A model generated the notes under the pieces. That model had not been told where the DNA came from. It was given only the letters and a program-made list of their open reading frames with translations, and did no database searches. Made by a program: the position numbers and the translations under genes. DNA of 64,000 nt from Gymnodinialimonas phycosphaerae (lineage in GTDB: Bacteria; Pseudomonadota; Alphaproteobacteria; Rhodobacterales; Rhodobacteraceae). Where the stretch lies: positions 1,178,001-1,242,000 of the forward strand of contig NZ_JAIMBW010000001.1 in the NCBI RefSeq assembly GCF_019195455.1, given 5' to 3'. Below, piece after piece: positions 53,863 to 63,609 of the stretch (positions are counted from its first letter, which is position 1; each line of letters begins with the position of its first letter).

Positions 53863-56800
53863 TCAGCTACACCCCGACGTCCCGCCGCAGGTGTTGCACT
53901 TCATGCAGGTGCCGTTGCGCACCAGCGTGTAGTTGCCGCATTCGCCGCAAGCCTCTCCCTCGTAGCCCTGCATCTTCGCCTTGACGCGAGCGTCGATGGA
54001 GACCGCGCCGGTCGAGACGGCCGTGGTGGACGTCGCCGCCGCGATCGTGCCCGCACCGCCGCCTTTGACTTCGGGCACCAGCGTTTCCAACACGGCGACC
54101 GGATCGGCGTCACCGCTGATGCCGCCTTGCAGAACGTGCAGCTCTTGCGGGGCCCGGTTGCGCAGGTACCCGGTGGAGGCCACTTGCTTGAGCACATCGA
54201 CCGCCGAGGTCGCCCGGCTGCCCGGCACTTCGGTGAAGTTGCTTACGCCCTCTTCCGCCCCGCGACCCACGGCATCGAAGGTGTCACCCGTGGGTGCCAC
54301 ATGGGCCAGGTCGGTGCGGTCCAGATAGGACACGGCCAACTCACGGAAGATGTAGTCGAGGATCGAGGTCGCGTTCTTGATCGTCTCATTGCCCTGCACC
54401 ACGCCCGAAGGCTCGAACTTGGTGAAGGTGAAGGCGTCCACGAACTCCTCCAGCGGCACGCCGTATTGAAGGCCGACAGACACGGCGATGGCGAAGTTGT
54501 TCATCATCGCGCGGAAGCCCGCGCCTTCCTTGTGCATGTCGATGAAGATCTCGCCAAGGTTGCCGTCCTCATACTCACCGGTGCGCAGGTAGACCTTGTG
54601 GCCTCCGACGATGGCTTTCTGGGTGTAGCCCTTGCGCCGCTGGGGCATTTTCTCGCGGCCACGGGCGATTTCCTTGACGATGATCTTTTCGACCACCTTC
54701 TCGGCCAGCACCTGGGCCTTCTCGTGGGCGGTGCCGGTTTCAAGGATCTCGGCGGCCTCGTCGTCATCCTCGACCAGCGCTGCGGCCAGCGGTTGCGACA
54801 GTTTCGATCCGTCACGGTACAGCGCGTTGGCTTTCACACCCAGGGACCAGGACAGCTCATAAGCCTTCTGGCAATCCTCGATCGTGGCGTGGTTGGCCAT
54901 GTTGATCGTCTTGGAAATCGCGCCCGAGATGAAGCTTTGCGCCGCCGCCATCATGTAGATGTGGCTGTCGACGGAAAGGTAGCGCTTGCCCTTCTTGCCG
55001 CAGGGGTTGGCGCAATCAAAGACCGACAGATGCTCGTCCTTCAGGAAGGGCGCGCCCTCCAGCGTCATGGTTCCGCAGACATGATCGTTGGCAGCCTCGA
55101 TGTCCTTCTTCGAGAAGCCGAGGTGACGCAGCAGGTCGAAGGTGGGATCGTTCAGCTTGTCCGCAGGGATCCCCAGGGTATCGGTGCAGAAGTCCGCGCC
55201 AAGGGTCCATTGGTTGAACACGAAGCGGATATCAAACGCCTGCGGCAGCGCCTCTTCGATCTTGGCGATCTCCGCCGGACCGAAGCCGTGGCCGATCAGG
55301 GACGTATGGTTGATGCCGGGGGCCTGCCCAATGGTGCCGTGACCGACCGCGTAGGCGATGATCTCTTCGATCTGGGACGAGGAATAACCAAGCCCTTCCA
55401 GCGCCGCAGGGACGGACTGGTTGATGATCTTGAAGTAACCGCCACCGGCCAGCTTCTTGAACTTCACCAGGGCGAAGTCGGGCTCGATGCCGGTCGTGTC
55501 ACAATCCATGACCAGGCCGATGGTGCCGGTGGGCGCGATCACGGTGGCCTGCGCATTGCGGTAGCCGTGCTGCTCGCCAAGGGTCAGCGCCTCGTCCCAG
55601 GCCTGCTTGGCAAGGTTGACCAGCGTTTGGTCCGGGCAATTGGCGTGATCCAGGGCGACCGGGTTCACGTTGACCTCTTCATAGCCCTCGGTCTTGCCGT
55701 AGGCCGCCGCGCGGTGGTTGCGCATCACCCGCAGCATGTGCTCGCGGTTCTTGGCGAAACCCGCGAAGGGGCCCAGTTCGGACGCGATCTCGGCCGAGGT
55801 GGCGTAGGAGACGCCGGTCATGATCGCGGTCAGCGCGCCACACAGCGCCCGCCCCTCTGCGCTGTCATAGGAGTGCCCCATGTTCATCAGCAGACCGCCG
55901 ATGTTGGCGAAGCCCAGACCCAGCGTGCGGAAGTCATAGGAGCGTTGCGCGATCTCCTTGGACGGGAACTGCGCCATCATCACCGACACTTCCAGCGTCA
56001 GCGTCCAGAGGCGGCAGGCGTGCATGTAGCTTTCCGCATCGAACGCGCCGCCGGTGTAGAACGTCAGCAGGTTCATCGAGGCCAGGTTACAGGCGGTGTC
56101 GTCCAGGAACATGTATTCCGAACACGGGTTCGATCCCCGGATCGCACCATCTTCCGGGCAGGTGTGCCAGGCGTTGACCGTGTCGTGGTACTGGATGCCG
56201 GGATCGGCGCAGGCCCAGGCCGCGTGGCCGACCTTTTCCCACAAATCCCGGGCCTTGATGGTCTTGGCGACCTTGCCGTCGCGGCGGTTGAGCAGTTCCC
56301 AATCATCGTCGTTCTCGACGGCCTTCAGGAAGGCATCGGTGACGCGGATGGAGTTGTTGGAGTTCTGGCCAGAAACCGACGAATAGGCCTCCGAATCCCA
56401 ATCCGTGTCGTAGGTCGGAAACTCGATCGACGTGTGACCCTGCTTGGCATAATCCAGCACGCGCTTCACGTAAGTCTCTGGGATCGCGACCTTTTTGGCT
56501 TCGCGGATCGCCTGCTTCAGGCTCTCGTTCTTGGTCGGGTCGACGGCATCTTCCAGTGTGCCGTCCCAGGTCTTGATCGCGCCGAAAATGCCGTTGAGCA
56601 TCTTCTCGTGCATTTTGGAGCCGGCAACAATCGAAGCAACCTTCTGCTCCTCCAGCACCTTCCACTCGATGAAATCCTCGATATCGGGGTGATCGGCATC
56701 GACGATGACCATCTTCGCCGCGCGCCGCGTGGTGCCGCCGGACTTGATCGCGCCCGCCGCGCGGTCACCGATTTTCAGGAACCCCATCAGGCCGGAAGAC

Positions 56801-57549
56801 TTGCCGCCGCCAGACAGCTTCTCGCCTTCGCCCCGCAGGTGGCTGAAGTTGGTGCCGGTGCCCGAGCCGTACTTGAACAGACGTGCCTCGCGCACCCACA
56901 GGTCCATGATCCCGCCGTCGTTCACCAGATCATCCTGCACGCCCTGGATGAAGCAGGCGTGGGGCTGCGGGTGCTCATAGGAAGAGGTGGATTTCGTCAG
57001 CTTGCCGGTCTTGTAGTCGACATAGTGGTGACCTTGGGCCGGGCCGTCGATGCCATAGGCCCAATGCAGGCCGGTGTTGAACCACTGCGGGCTATTGGGC
57101 GCGGCCATCTGGCGCGCCAGCATCAGCTGCATCTCATCAAGATAGGCCTGAGCGTCGGCTTCCGTGCTGAAGTAGCCGCCCTTCCAGCCCCAATAGGCCC
57201 AAGCGCCCGCGAGGCGCCGGAAGACCTGCTTGGCGGACGTTTCGCCACCATAACGCTGGTCCTCCGGCATAGCCTCCAGCGCCTTTTCGTCGGCCACGTG
57301 GCGCTGAAGGAATGTGGGTACGCCTTTTTCCTTCACGGGCTTCAACGCGGCGGGCACGCCCGCTTTGCGGAAGTATTTCTGGGCGATCACATCAGAGGCG
57401 ACCTGGCTCCAGCCGGTCGGCACCTCGACATTGTCGAGCTTGAACACCACCGTGCCGTCGGGATTGCGAATCTCCGACGTGGTCGTGGTGAAAGTCTGAT
57501 CCGCGTAGACGTCTGCGCCTTGCCGTGTAAATCGCCGTTCAATCTTCAT
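53863..57549 (-). CDS. nrdJ: Vitamin B12-dependent class II ribonucleoside-diphosphate reductase
   Basis: This 1228-residue enzyme reduces ribonucleotides using adenosylcobalamin, without oxygen or a separate radical subunit. Redox cysteine Cys199 lies in HACFIQGV, thiyl-radical Cys476 and Glu478 in [10 protein letters not shown] and Cys487 in TACNLAS. A C-terminal zinc-ribbon-like tail contains CGECGNY and CMKCNTCGG. The ATG at 57549 follows AGAGG by seven bases; an in-frame TTG upstream is rejected. Length matches large alphaproteobacterial NrdJ. NrdR-like boxes lie upstream. Confidence 0.96.
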   Translation of the reverse strand: MKIERRFTRQGADVYADQTFTTTTSEIRNPDGTVVFKLDNVEVPTGWSQVASDVIAQKYFRKAGVPAALKPVKEKGVPTFLQRHVADEKALEAMPEDQRYGGETSAKQVFRRLAGAWAYWGWKGGYFSTEADAQAYLDEMQLMLARQMAAPNSPQWFNTGLHWAYGIDGPAQGHHYVDYKTGKLTKSTSSYEHPQPHACFIQGVQDDLVNDGGIMDLWVREARLFKYGSGTGTNFSHLRGEGEKLSGGGKSSGLMGFLKIGDRAAGAIKSGGTTRRAAKMVIVDADHPDIEDFIEWKVLEEQKVASIVAGSKMHEKMLNGIFGAIKTWDGTLEDAVDPTKNESLKQAIREAKKVAIPETYVKRVLDYAKQGHTSIEFPTYDTDWDSEAYSSVSGQNSNNSIRVTDAFLKAVENDDDWELLNRRDGKVAKTIKARDLWEKVGHAAWACADPGIQYHDTVNAWHTCPEDGAIRGSNPCSEYMFLDDTACNLASMNLLTFYTGGAFDAESYMHACRLWTLTLEVSVMMAQFPSKEIAQRSYDFRTLGLGFANIGGLLMNMGHSYDSAEGRALCGALTAIMTGVSYATSAEIASELGPFAGFAKNREHMLRVMRNHRAAAYGKTEGYEEVNVNPVALDHANCPDQTLVNLAKQAWDEALTLGEQHGYRNAQATVIAPTGTIGLVMDCDTTGIEPDFALVKFKKLAGGGYFKIINQSVPAALEGLGYSSSQIEEIIAYAVGHGTIGQAPGINHTSLIGHGFGPAEIAKIEEALPQAFDIRFVFNQWTLGADFCTDTLGIPADKLNDPTFDLLRHLGFSKKDIEAANDHVCGTMTLEGAPFLKDEHLSVFDCANPCGKKGKRYLSVDSHIYMMAAAQSFISGAISKTINMANHATIEDCQKAYELSWSLGVKANALYRDGSKLSQPLAAALVEDDDEAAEILETGTAHEKAQVLAEKVVEKIIVKEIARGREKMPQRRKGYTQKAIVGGHKVYLRTGEYEDGNLGEIFIDMHKEGAGFRAMMNNFAIAVSVGLQYGVPLEEFVDAFTFTKFEPSGVVQGNETIKNATSILDYIFRELAVSYLDRTDLAHVAPTGDTFDAVGRGAEEGVSNFTEVPGSRATSAVDVLKQVASTGYLRNRAPQELHVLQGGISGDADPVAVLETLVPEVKGGGAGTIAAATSTTAVSTGAVSIDARVKAKMQGYEGEACGECGNYTLVRNGTCMKCNTCGGTSGCS

Positions 57550-57769
57550 GAAACTGCCTCTTGTTCTCACCAGAGCCTGTTGGCCCAATTCCCATAATCG
57601 CGGTCTGCCAGGGTCTTCTGCCCTCTAACCGTCTGTTCAATTCAGGGCACACTTTGCCCCCACGCCCACGCACATCCCTCCCGTCGGCCGCGAGGGTTGC
57701 CCGCGGTCGGCTGTAGATCTGTGCAGACGCGTCTTTTACGGAGGTATCCCTCTGTCCCCATCGGGTGGC

Positions 57770-57783
57770 GCTATATGTAGTGG
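57770..57783 (-). promoter_or_regulatory. Predicted NrdR box upstream of nrdJ
   Basis: In the nrdJ direction the sequence CCACTACATATAGC lies 221 bp before the ATG. It resembles the palindromic NrdR consensus ACACTATATATAGTGT. NrdR represses nrd genes when dATP is high. Confidence 0.55.
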
Positions 57784-58052
57784 CACCTGCTCCGACAGCC
57801 ACTACCTGACGTATGGAGGCCCAATGGGTCAATCACTTTTTTGGCAAATTCGCGGGGAAAATATTCTTGCAATCACGCGCCAGATCAATGTGCCCCAAGC
57901 GACAGGCGATTCCCGAACAGGGGCGTTGGCGTTAACCTTTGAAGGGTTTTCCTTTAAACCGCGCAAGATAGCGGACGTCGCGGAAGTAAAGCCTTCACAT
58001 TAACCCGACGCGGCCTTGTCTGCGGGCTGCGCGACGCGCCGGCCTACTCCTT

Positions 58053-58066
58053 CCACTACATATAGC
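58053..58066 (+). promoter_or_regulatory. Second NrdR-like box, inverted
   Basis: CCACTACATATAGC on the plus strand is identical to the box at 57770-57783 in opposite orientation, 270 bp away. Its function is unclear, as the spacing is far longer than usual NrdR pairs. Confidence 0.4.
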
Positions 58067-58141
58067 ATCTTTATGACAGAAAAGTCACAGGCCACACCAT
58101 ATGGCGGGCCGATGGCAGAATACTCTACAAGATGTTGGAAG

Positions 58142-58218
58142 TGGTCGGGGCGGCGAGATTCGAACTCACGACCCCCTGTACCCAAAACAGGTGCGCTACC
58201 AGACTGCGCCACGCCCCG
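58142..58218 (-). tRNA. tRNA-Pro (anticodon UGG)
   Basis: On the minus strand this 77-nt cloverleaf has acceptor stem CGGGGCG/CGCCCCG, D arm GCGCAGTCTGGTAGCGC, anticodon stem CCTGT/ACAGG with loop TTTGGGT (anticodon TGG) and T arm GTTCGAATC. The terminal CCA is encoded. It follows the DUF192 gene on the same strand. Confidence 0.97.
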
Positions 58219-58275
58219 ACCGTGCGCTGCTCTTAGCGACAGACAGGCGGGGTGCGCAACCCCCTCCTGATCGCC

Positions 58276-58758
58276 TCAGTCGTCGCAAGGCCAAAGGGCC
58301 GTCTCTTGCGGCACGGAGGGGTGGCGCATTTCGCTGCCAGCCTCGATCCCCAGATCCTCGGCCATGCCGCCGTTGATCTCCAACACATAGACAATCTCGT
58401 CGCTGCCGCCGGGAATGGGGGTGCGATCAAGCGGCACCGCATTGGAATGGACATTCAGCACAAGGCCATTTTGATCGGCAAAGATCATATCCAGCGGGAT
58501 CAGCGTATTCTCCATCCAGAAGCTGACCCGCTGGGGCCGCTCGTAGATGAACAACATGCCCGCAAGGCGCGCCATCTCTTCTACATGCATCAAGCCCTGG
58601 GCGCGCTCGCGCACGTCGTCGGCGATCTCGACCCGGAACCGCACCGTGCCCCAATCGCCCCGCAACTCCACCCGATCCGGCGCGCACCGCGCCGAGGCGG
58701 GCGCGGCGACCAATGCGCCGAGCGCCAAAGCCAGTACAATAACCAGAGTGCGTTGCAT
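58276..58758 (-). CDS. Secreted DUF192 family protein
   Basis: This 160-residue protein has a signal peptide ending near PASARC and one DUF192 domain, with RVEIADDVRERAQGLMHVEE, GMLFIYERPQRVSFWMENT and VYVLEINGGMAEDLGI. Function of the family is not established. The start ATG at 58758 begins the signal. It lies 61 bp after the cold-shock gene and 57 bp before the tRNA-Pro gene. Confidence 0.9.
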   Translation of the reverse strand: MQRTLVIVLALALGALVAAPASARCAPDRVELRGDWGTVRFRVEIADDVRERAQGLMHVEEMARLAGMLFIYERPQRVSFWMENTLIPLDMIFADQNGLVLNVHSNAVPLDRTPIPGGSDEIVYVLEINGGMAEDLGIEAGSEMRHPSVPQETALWPCDD

Positions 58759-58819
58759 CGGCCGAGACCTCTCTTGTTCCAGTTGAGGCACAACAGCCCC
58801 GTGGAACAGGAGCCCGCGC

Positions 58820-59365
58820 CTATATCGTATCCCAGGTCCGCACATCCGCGGCCATTTTGCCGCGCGGACCATCGACGACCTTGATCGCCACCGCCTCGCC
58901 CGGCTGCAATTCCGTGAAGCCCGCGCGGCGCAGAACCTCGACATGGACGAACACGTCTTCGGATCTTCCGAAGACATTCGCGAAGCCAAAGCCCTTGGCC
59001 TTGTCAAACCACTTCACGCGGGCAGCGACAAGGGGCACGTCGGTCGCGTCGGGCAGGTCCGGGATGGGGCGCTCCTGGTCCTGCGTCTCTCCAAGGACCG
59101 CCTCGATGGCGATCACCTCGGTCGCCTGAAGGCCGCGCCCGGTCTCTTGGGTGCGCAACATCACGCGGGCGCCCTCGGCGATCGATCCGCGGCCGAAACT
59201 GCGCAGGACATTGGCGTGCAAAAGGATGTCCGGACCGCCCTCATCTGAGAGCACGAACCCGAAGCCCTTTGTCGTGTCGAACCACTTGACCTGACCTGCA
59301 ACAGTCGGCCCAACGGCGCCTGATTCCGCGCGTCCCACCCAGCTATCTCCCGCCTCGTTAACCAT
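58820..59365 (-). CDS. Two-domain cold-shock (CspA-type) protein
   Basis: This 181-residue protein has two cold-shock domains, the first from about residue 24 (VKWFDTTKGFGFVLSDEG) and the second from about residue 114 (VKWFDKAKGFGFANVFG), joined by an acidic linker. RNP1-type KGFGF motifs are present in both; the second has Asn in place of the usual Ile/Val. Tandem forms are common in alphaproteobacteria and act as RNA chaperones. The ATG at 59365 has no clear ribosome site, so the start is uncertain. A 9-bp palindrome lies upstream. Confidence 0.9.
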   Translation of the reverse strand: MVNEAGDSWVGRAESGAVGPTVAGQVKWFDTTKGFGFVLSDEGGPDILLHANVLRSFGRGSIAEGARVMLRTQETGRGLQATEVIAIEAVLGETQDQERPIPDLPDATDVPLVAARVKWFDKAKGFGFANVFGRSEDVFVHVEVLRRAGFTELQPGEAVAIKVVDGPRGKMAADVRTWDTI

Positions 59366-59427
59366 GATTAATGGTGGCAAGGTTACACTCTTATACAAGG
59401 TGAAAGAGTTACGCGATTTCAGTTACT

Positions 59428-59454
59428 TGCAATTTCACGTTACGCGAAATTGCA
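59428..59454. repeat. 9-bp palindrome upstream of the cold-shock gene
   Basis: TGCAATTTC (59428-59436) and GAAATTGCA (59446-59454) form a perfect inverted repeat with a 9-bp spacer. It is 63 bp before the cold-shock ATG and 38 bp after the pdxH stop. It could be an operator or a terminator-like hairpin; no T tract follows. Confidence 0.6.
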
Positions 59455-59491
59455 TATCGGCAACACTAAAGTCAGGTAACGTTCACGTAAG

Positions 59492-60112
59492 CTACGGGTT
59501 CAGGCGCTGAACGTCCCATGCCCCTTGCGCCCCTTCCCGACGCCAACGGAACCGGTCATGCAGGCGAAACGCGCCGTCGGCCCAGAACTCGATTTCGACC
59601 GGCGTGATGCGGATTCCGCCCCAAAATTCGGGGCGCGGTGGGTTGGGCCCTTTCTCGGCCGTGATCCGCGCCACATCCGCCATCAGCGATGTCCGCGAGC
59701 TCAGCGGTTTCGACTGGTCGGACGCCCAGGCCCCCAACCGGCTCTTGAGGGACCGGGAGGCATAGTAGGCATCGGCTTGCGGCCCCTCTTCCTTTTCGGT
59801 GATCCCCCTCACGCGGATTTGACGGCGCAGGCTCTTCCAGTGCATCACGAAGGCCGCCTTTCCGGTGGCCGCGATCTCTTGTCCCTTGGCCGAGCCATAG
59901 TTCGTGTAGAACACGAACCCGCCCTGCCCGTCGCCGTGGCACTCGATCTCCTTGAGCAGCACCATGCGCGCGTTCGGCAATCCCTCCGCATCCACCGTCG
60001 ACAAGGCGATGGCGTTGGGGTCGTTAAGTTCCGAGGTCTCGGCCTCGGCCAACCATGTCTGCGCCAAGGCGAAGGGGTCGTCGCCTGCAAAAATCCCTGA
60101 TCTCTCGCTCAT
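59492..60112 (-). CDS. pdxH: Pyridoxamine 5'-phosphate oxidase
   Basis: This 206-residue FMN enzyme oxidises pyridoxamine or pyridoxine phosphate to pyridoxal phosphate. Motifs are [25 protein letters not shown], the phosphate-binding RQIRVRG and the C-terminal FEFWGG-like [10 protein letters not shown] with RFRWRR. The ATG at 60112 gives the usual N terminus. It diverges from fabI across a hairpin array. Confidence 0.95.
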   Translation of the reverse strand: MSERSGIFAGDDPFALAQTWLAEAETSELNDPNAIALSTVDAEGLPNARMVLLKEIECHGDGQGGFVFYTNYGSAKGQEIAATGKAAFVMHWKSLRRQIRVRGITEKEEGPQADAYYASRSLKSRLGAWASDQSKPLSSRTSLMADVARITAEKGPNPPRPEFWGGIRITPVEIEFWADGAFRLHDRFRWRREGAQGAWDVQRLNP

Positions 60113-60174
60113 TTCCTGCCTCCGGGTCGCTGTTGCACCTGAGCTAGCGGGCATCGCCCCTTCCGGCAAGGGCT

Positions 60175-60258
60175 GGCTTCTTCTTGAAGCCACCCCCTTC
60201 GAAGACCGGGCTTCTTCTTGAAGCCGTTCCCCATAACAACGGGCTTCTTCTTGAAGCC
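60175..60258. repeat. Triple hairpin array between divergent pdxH and fabI
   Basis: GGCTTCTTCTTGAAGCC occurs three times, at 60175-60191, 60209-60225 and 60242-60258. Each has a 6-bp stem and 5-nt loop, with spacing of 34 and 33 bp. The sequence between copies differs. Confidence 0.8.
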
Positions 60259-60314
60259 CTTGGGGGGATGGCCTACGAGAGAAGCAATCACGAATTAGCG
60301 AATGGAACACGACG

Positions 60315-61127
60315 ATGGGTATGATGGACGGCAAGCGCGGACTGATTATGGGCCTCGCCAACGATAAATCCATCGCATGGGGGATCGCAAAGGCGGTCGC
60401 TGCGGAAGGGGCCGAACTGGCATTCTCGTATCAGGGCGACGCGCTCCTGAAGCGCGTGGGACCCTTGGCCGAGCAATTGGGATCGTCGCTGGTGATCCCC
60501 TGCGACGTGGGCGACGAGGCCTCGCTGGACGCGCTGTTCGAAAAGCTGGAGGCCGAGTGGGGCAATCTGGATTTCGTCGTCCATGCCATCGGCTTTTCCG
60601 ACAAGAATGAGCTGCGCGGCCGCTACGTCGAAACCTCGCCCGCGAATTTCGAGATGACGATGAACATCTCGGTCTATTCCTTCACCGCCGTGTGCCAGCG
60701 CGCGGAAAAGATGATGAACAACGGCGGCAGCCTGCTGACGCTGACGTATTACGGTGCCGAAAAGGTCATGCCGCACTACAATGTCATGGGCGTGGCAAAG
60801 GCGGCGCTGGAGGCCTCCGTGATGTATCTGGCCGAGGATCTGGGCCGCGACGGCATCCGCGTCAATGCGATCAGCGCGGGCACGATCAAGACGCTGGCGG
60901 CCTCTGGCATCGGTGACTTCCGCTACATCCTGAAGTGGAACGAGAACAACTCGCCGCTCCGCCGCACCGTCACCCAGGACGAGGTCGGCAAATCCGCGCT
61001 CTACCTGCTCTCGGACCTGGGCTCCGCCGTCACCGGCGAGGTGCACCACGTCGACGCGGGCTACCATGTGATCGGCATGAAAAACCCCGAAGCCCCTGAT
61101 ATGAGCCTTGAGAAGAAGGGCGACTAA
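60315..61127 (+). CDS. fabI: Enoyl-[acyl-carrier-protein] reductase (NADH)
   Basis: This 270-residue SDR-fold enzyme completes each fatty-acid elongation cycle. [18 protein letters not shown] is the nucleotide-binding start, the catalytic tyrosines are Tyr145 and Tyr155, and Lys162 lies in YNVMGVAK. A second ATG nine bases downstream is possible. It lies three bases before gpt. FabI is the target of triclosan in related enzymes. Confidence 0.95.
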   Translation: MGMMDGKRGLIMGLANDKSIAWGIAKAVAAEGAELAFSYQGDALLKRVGPLAEQLGSSLVIPCDVGDEASLDALFEKLEAEWGNLDFVVHAIGFSDKNELRGRYVETSPANFEMTMNISVYSFTAVCQRAEKMMNNGGSLLTLTYYGAEKVMPHYNVMGVAKAALEASVMYLAEDLGRDGIRVNAISAGTIKTLAASGIGDFRYILKWNENNSPLRRTVTQDEVGKSALYLLSDLGSAVTGEVHHVDAGYHVIGMKNPEAPDMSLEKKGD

Positions 61128-61130
61128 GCC

Positions 61131-61649
61131 ATGACCACACAGCTTCCCCACGAAAAGGGCTTCCACATCTCCTGGGACCAGATCCACCGCGACAGCCGCG
61201 CGCTGGCGTGGCGGCTCGACAACAAGGGCCCCGACGATGGCGCCTGGCGCGCCGTGGTCGCGATCACCCGCGGCGGCATGGCGCCCGCGATGATCGTCGC
61301 GCGCGAGTTGGACATCCGCACCGTCGACACGATTTCCGTCGTCTCCTATCACTCCGGCGGCGGCAAGGCCGACCAACGGCGCGAGGCCCGCGTGCTGAAA
61401 TCCCCCGACGCCGACGTCATGGGCGACGGCGAAGGCGTGCTGATCGTCGATGACCTGGTGGATTCGGGCAAAACGCTGGAACTCGTCCGCTCCCTCTACC
61501 CCAAAGCCCACTTCGCCACCGTCTACGCCAAACCCGAGGGCGAGCCGATGGTCGACACCTTCATCACCGGGGTGTCACAGGATACGTGGATCTTCTTCCC
61601 CTGGGATATGGCCCTGCAATACGTCGACCCCTATCGCGGGAAGGACTAG
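61131..61649 (+). CDS. gpt: Xanthine phosphoribosyltransferase
   Basis: This 172-residue purine salvage enzyme converts xanthine and guanine to their monophosphates with PRPP. The PRPP-binding loop is [13 protein letters not shown] and the N-terminal [20 protein letters not shown] fits the family. It follows fabI by three bases and is probably cotranscribed. Downstream is a run of hairpins. Confidence 0.92.
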   Translation: MTTQLPHEKGFHISWDQIHRDSRALAWRLDNKGPDDGAWRAVVAITRGGMAPAMIVARELDIRTVDTISVVSYHSGGGKADQRREARVLKSPDADVMGDGEGVLIVDDLVDSGKTLELVRSLYPKAHFATVYAKPEGEPMVDTFITGVSQDTWIFFPWDMALQYVDPYRGKD

Positions 61650-61719
61650 ACGAGGGGCAAGATTGCGTCAGGTTTCGTTTGCCGGGACAGCTTTGTCGTT
61701 CGTAATTGTCGCGCACACC

Positions 61720-61839
61720 GCGCCCGAACCGAGGGGTGGGCGAGAAGCGCCCGCCCCGTGGGGGCGGTTCGGGCGCTGCCAAATCATAGATTTGGCAAGG
61801 GTGCCATAGTCTGACGGCGACAGACACAATAGTGTCTGT
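61720..61839. terminator. Three consecutive stem-loops between gpt and the Abi-type gene
   Basis: The first is nested: GCGCCCGAACCG/CGGTTCGGGCGC (61720-61776) around GGGGTGGGCG/CGCCCGCCCC. TGCCAAATC/GATTTGGCA follows at 61777-61797, and ACAGACAC/GTGTCTGT at 61820-61839. They lie between convergent genes and are likely bidirectional transcription barriers. Confidence 0.65.
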
Positions 61840-61901
61840 TCTGCGGACAAAGCCGCCGTTTGCCATCTTGACGCAAACATCCGCTTCGACACTTTTGCAT
61901 T

Positions 61902-62744
61902 CTAGACGCTCTCCGAACACTCCAAAACATACGCTGCTAGAGTGTGTGCGGAGTGAATGACAAGCCGAGCGTGTCGCGGACGTATAGCGGCCGCCATGTG
62001 CTCTGCCTCGGTGCGACCGTGAGCGCCACTGCGCTTGTTTCTAAGATACATTGTCCCGTCCACGATGCTCCCAAGCCCAGAGGCGATTTTCTTTAAGTCT
62101 TTTGCCTCTAAGTCCTTTGGATTGATTCCAAGATCATCGCGGGTAATGCGCCACAAATCGTTGAGTGTGTCTCCGTTCTCATTGTACGCGATTGTCTTTT
62201 TGTTGAGGTACGCCTTGAACGTGGCTTCAAGCACATTGCCCGCATACTGCGCCGCTGCATTCGGATCGTCTTCGACTTGTTTCAAGGCCCGTTTCATTTC
62301 GACTTCGACGGCAGAAAGACCGCGCTGCGAAACCAATTCATCCAATGATGCAGTAGGCGTGGCGCTTGCGGTTCCGATATGTCCTCCATCGGAATAGCTC
62401 AGCCCGCAACGCGACAGAATTTTCCGTATGCGCTCCTGTCGCTGCTTCAAGATAACTGACCATTCAGGCACTTCAACACGCATCCAGTTAGCGCCGCTCG
62501 AAGGGTCCCAACCCGGATTCTCGAGAATATCCTCTAAAAGTGGGCCAAGTACTTTTATCGGTGACGGACTTTGCTTGTTAATGAGGCGCAGCCAATCGAC
62601 GGTTTTTTGTACTTTATTTCCGCCGGGATTTTCTTCCGGCGCATCGGCATAGGCGAATAAGCGGTCAATATCCGCGTGCGTATAGTTGTCACTGAAAATC
62701 TCGCCGATGACGCCTATCACGGGCGACGGTATCTTTTCGTCCAT
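61902..62744 (-). CDS. Abortive-infection family protein (Abi_C-type C terminus)
   Basis: This 280-residue protein has a C-terminal region from about residue 150 that resembles the Abi_C domain: the LEATFKAYL helix, LNDLWRITRDDLGI, LKKIASGLGSIVDGTMYLRNKRSGAHGR and ARLVIHSAHTLAAYVLE (each quoted only in part). The first 120 residues are a novel-looking helical domain. Related genes block phage growth, but the mechanism of this group is unknown. It is AT-richer than its neighbours and stands alone, which suggests recent transfer. No partner gene or mobile element is visible next to it. Confidence 0.7.
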   Translation of the reverse strand: MDEKIPSPVIGVIGEIFSDNYTHADIDRLFAYADAPEENPGGNKVQKTVDWLRLINKQSPSPIKVLGPLLEDILENPGWDPSSGANWMRVEVPEWSVILKQRQERIRKILSRCGLSYSDGGHIGTASATPTASLDELVSQRGLSAVEVEMKRALKQVEDDPNAAAQYAGNVLEATFKAYLNKKTIAYNENGDTLNDLWRITRDDLGINPKDLEAKDLKKIASGLGSIVDGTMYLRNKRSGAHGRTEAEHMAAAIRPRHARLVIHSAHTLAAYVLECSESV

Positions 62745-62941
62745 AGCGCTGCCCTCATGCGGTGGACGCGCGCTCTATCCTTATTTGGTGGCTAACTTCA
62801 AGTGCCTGAAAGGTACTCCACAGGCTCCGGACTTCCCGTTTGCCTGAGCCAGGCCCTCGCAGAAAATCGCCTTAGCTGACATTAGCTGCATCGCAGACTT
62901 TGCTCATTTCGGCCTGAAACCTGCCATTCGCTGCACCCGTC

Positions 62942-63496
62942 TCACCCACTCAAACTCGCCCGCCTCCCACTCAACTCCTCAATCGCAATCGCCAGGTGCT
63001 TGTCCACAATCGCCTCGTCCCCTGCCGCCACCCGCACCTTGTGGGCCGCCATCAGCACATCCGCGTGGGTGTGTCCCGCAGGCGGCTCGAAGCGGTAGGA
63101 GGCCAGCTCGATCAGCATGCCGCACGGGTCACGGAAATAGATCGAGTTCATGAACCCCCGGTCCTTCTCGCCAGAATGCGCGATCCCCCGCGCGTCGAGG
63201 CGTTCGACCAACTGGCTGTACATCGACTGGCTGACCGAAAACGCCACGTGGTGCATCTGCCCCACCTCTTGTGCCGCCGCCTCGCCCGTGGGTTTGCGCG
63301 CCTCGTTGGTGAAGATGGTAATCAACCGCCCGTCGCCGGGATCGAAGTAGAGGTGCCCCTGGTCAGGGTCGTCCAGATTGGGCTGCTCGAAGATGAACGG
63401 CATCCCCAGAACCCCCTCCCAGAAATCAATCGAGGTCTGACGGTCCGCCCCCACCATCGTGATGTGGTGCAGGCCTTGCGATTGGAGTTTGTGCAT
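62942..63496 (-). CDS. VOC-family (glyoxalase/ring-cleaving dioxygenase type) metalloenzyme
   Basis: This 184-residue protein has two VOC modules: GLHHITMVGADRQTSIDFWEG and QMHHVAFSVSQSMYSQLVERL. His11, His82 and the Glu in DPCGMLIELASY match the typical metal-binding set. The C-terminal tail is helical. The metal and substrate are unknown; such proteins include glyoxalase-like and extradiol dioxygenases. Confidence 0.8.
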   Translation of the reverse strand: MHKLQSQGLHHITMVGADRQTSIDFWEGVLGMPFIFEQPNLDDPDQGHLYFDPGDGRLITIFTNEARKPTGEAAAQEVGQMHHVAFSVSQSMYSQLVERLDARGIAHSGEKDRGFMNSIYFRDPCGMLIELASYRFEPPAGHTHADVLMAAHKVRVAAGDEAIVDKHLAIAIEELSGRRASLSG

Positions 63497-63609
63497 GTCG
63501 GCTCCTTGGTCAGTGCATGGGCCCTCGCATCACCGCGCACACACCCGTTAACACTTTTATCACTATATTTCAGTCACTTAACCCCCTGCTCAAGCTTGAG
63601 CAGCCTGCA

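Larger units (their letters stand above)
57550..58141. other. nrdJ leader and promoter region
   Basis: No gene is supported in these 592 bases. The region contains an NrdR-like box at 57770-57783 and an inverted copy at 58053-58066. A cobalamin riboswitch was looked for and not found. The part from 57800 to 58010 is AT-richer and probably contains the promoter, but no clear -35/-10 pair was chosen. Confidence 0.5.

Noticed and set aside
53854..57597. A plus-strand open frame of about 1247 codons antisense to nrdJ
   Set aside because: It mirrors nrdJ exactly, has low-complexity His/Arg/Gly-rich translation and no domain. It is an artefact of GC-rich codon use.
57550..58000. A possible cobalamin riboswitch before nrdJ
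   Set aside because: A segment near 57790 vaguely resembles a B12 box, but the conserved core was not found.
58016..58270. A plus-strand frame with the RRDSNSRPPVPKTG segment
   Set aside because: This is the well-known false translation of the antisense strand of tRNA-Pro.
59348..59370. A TTAA-TTAAC pair near the cold-shock start codon
   Set aside because: The spacer is six bases, not seven, and it overlaps the ATG, so it was not called a CtrA site.
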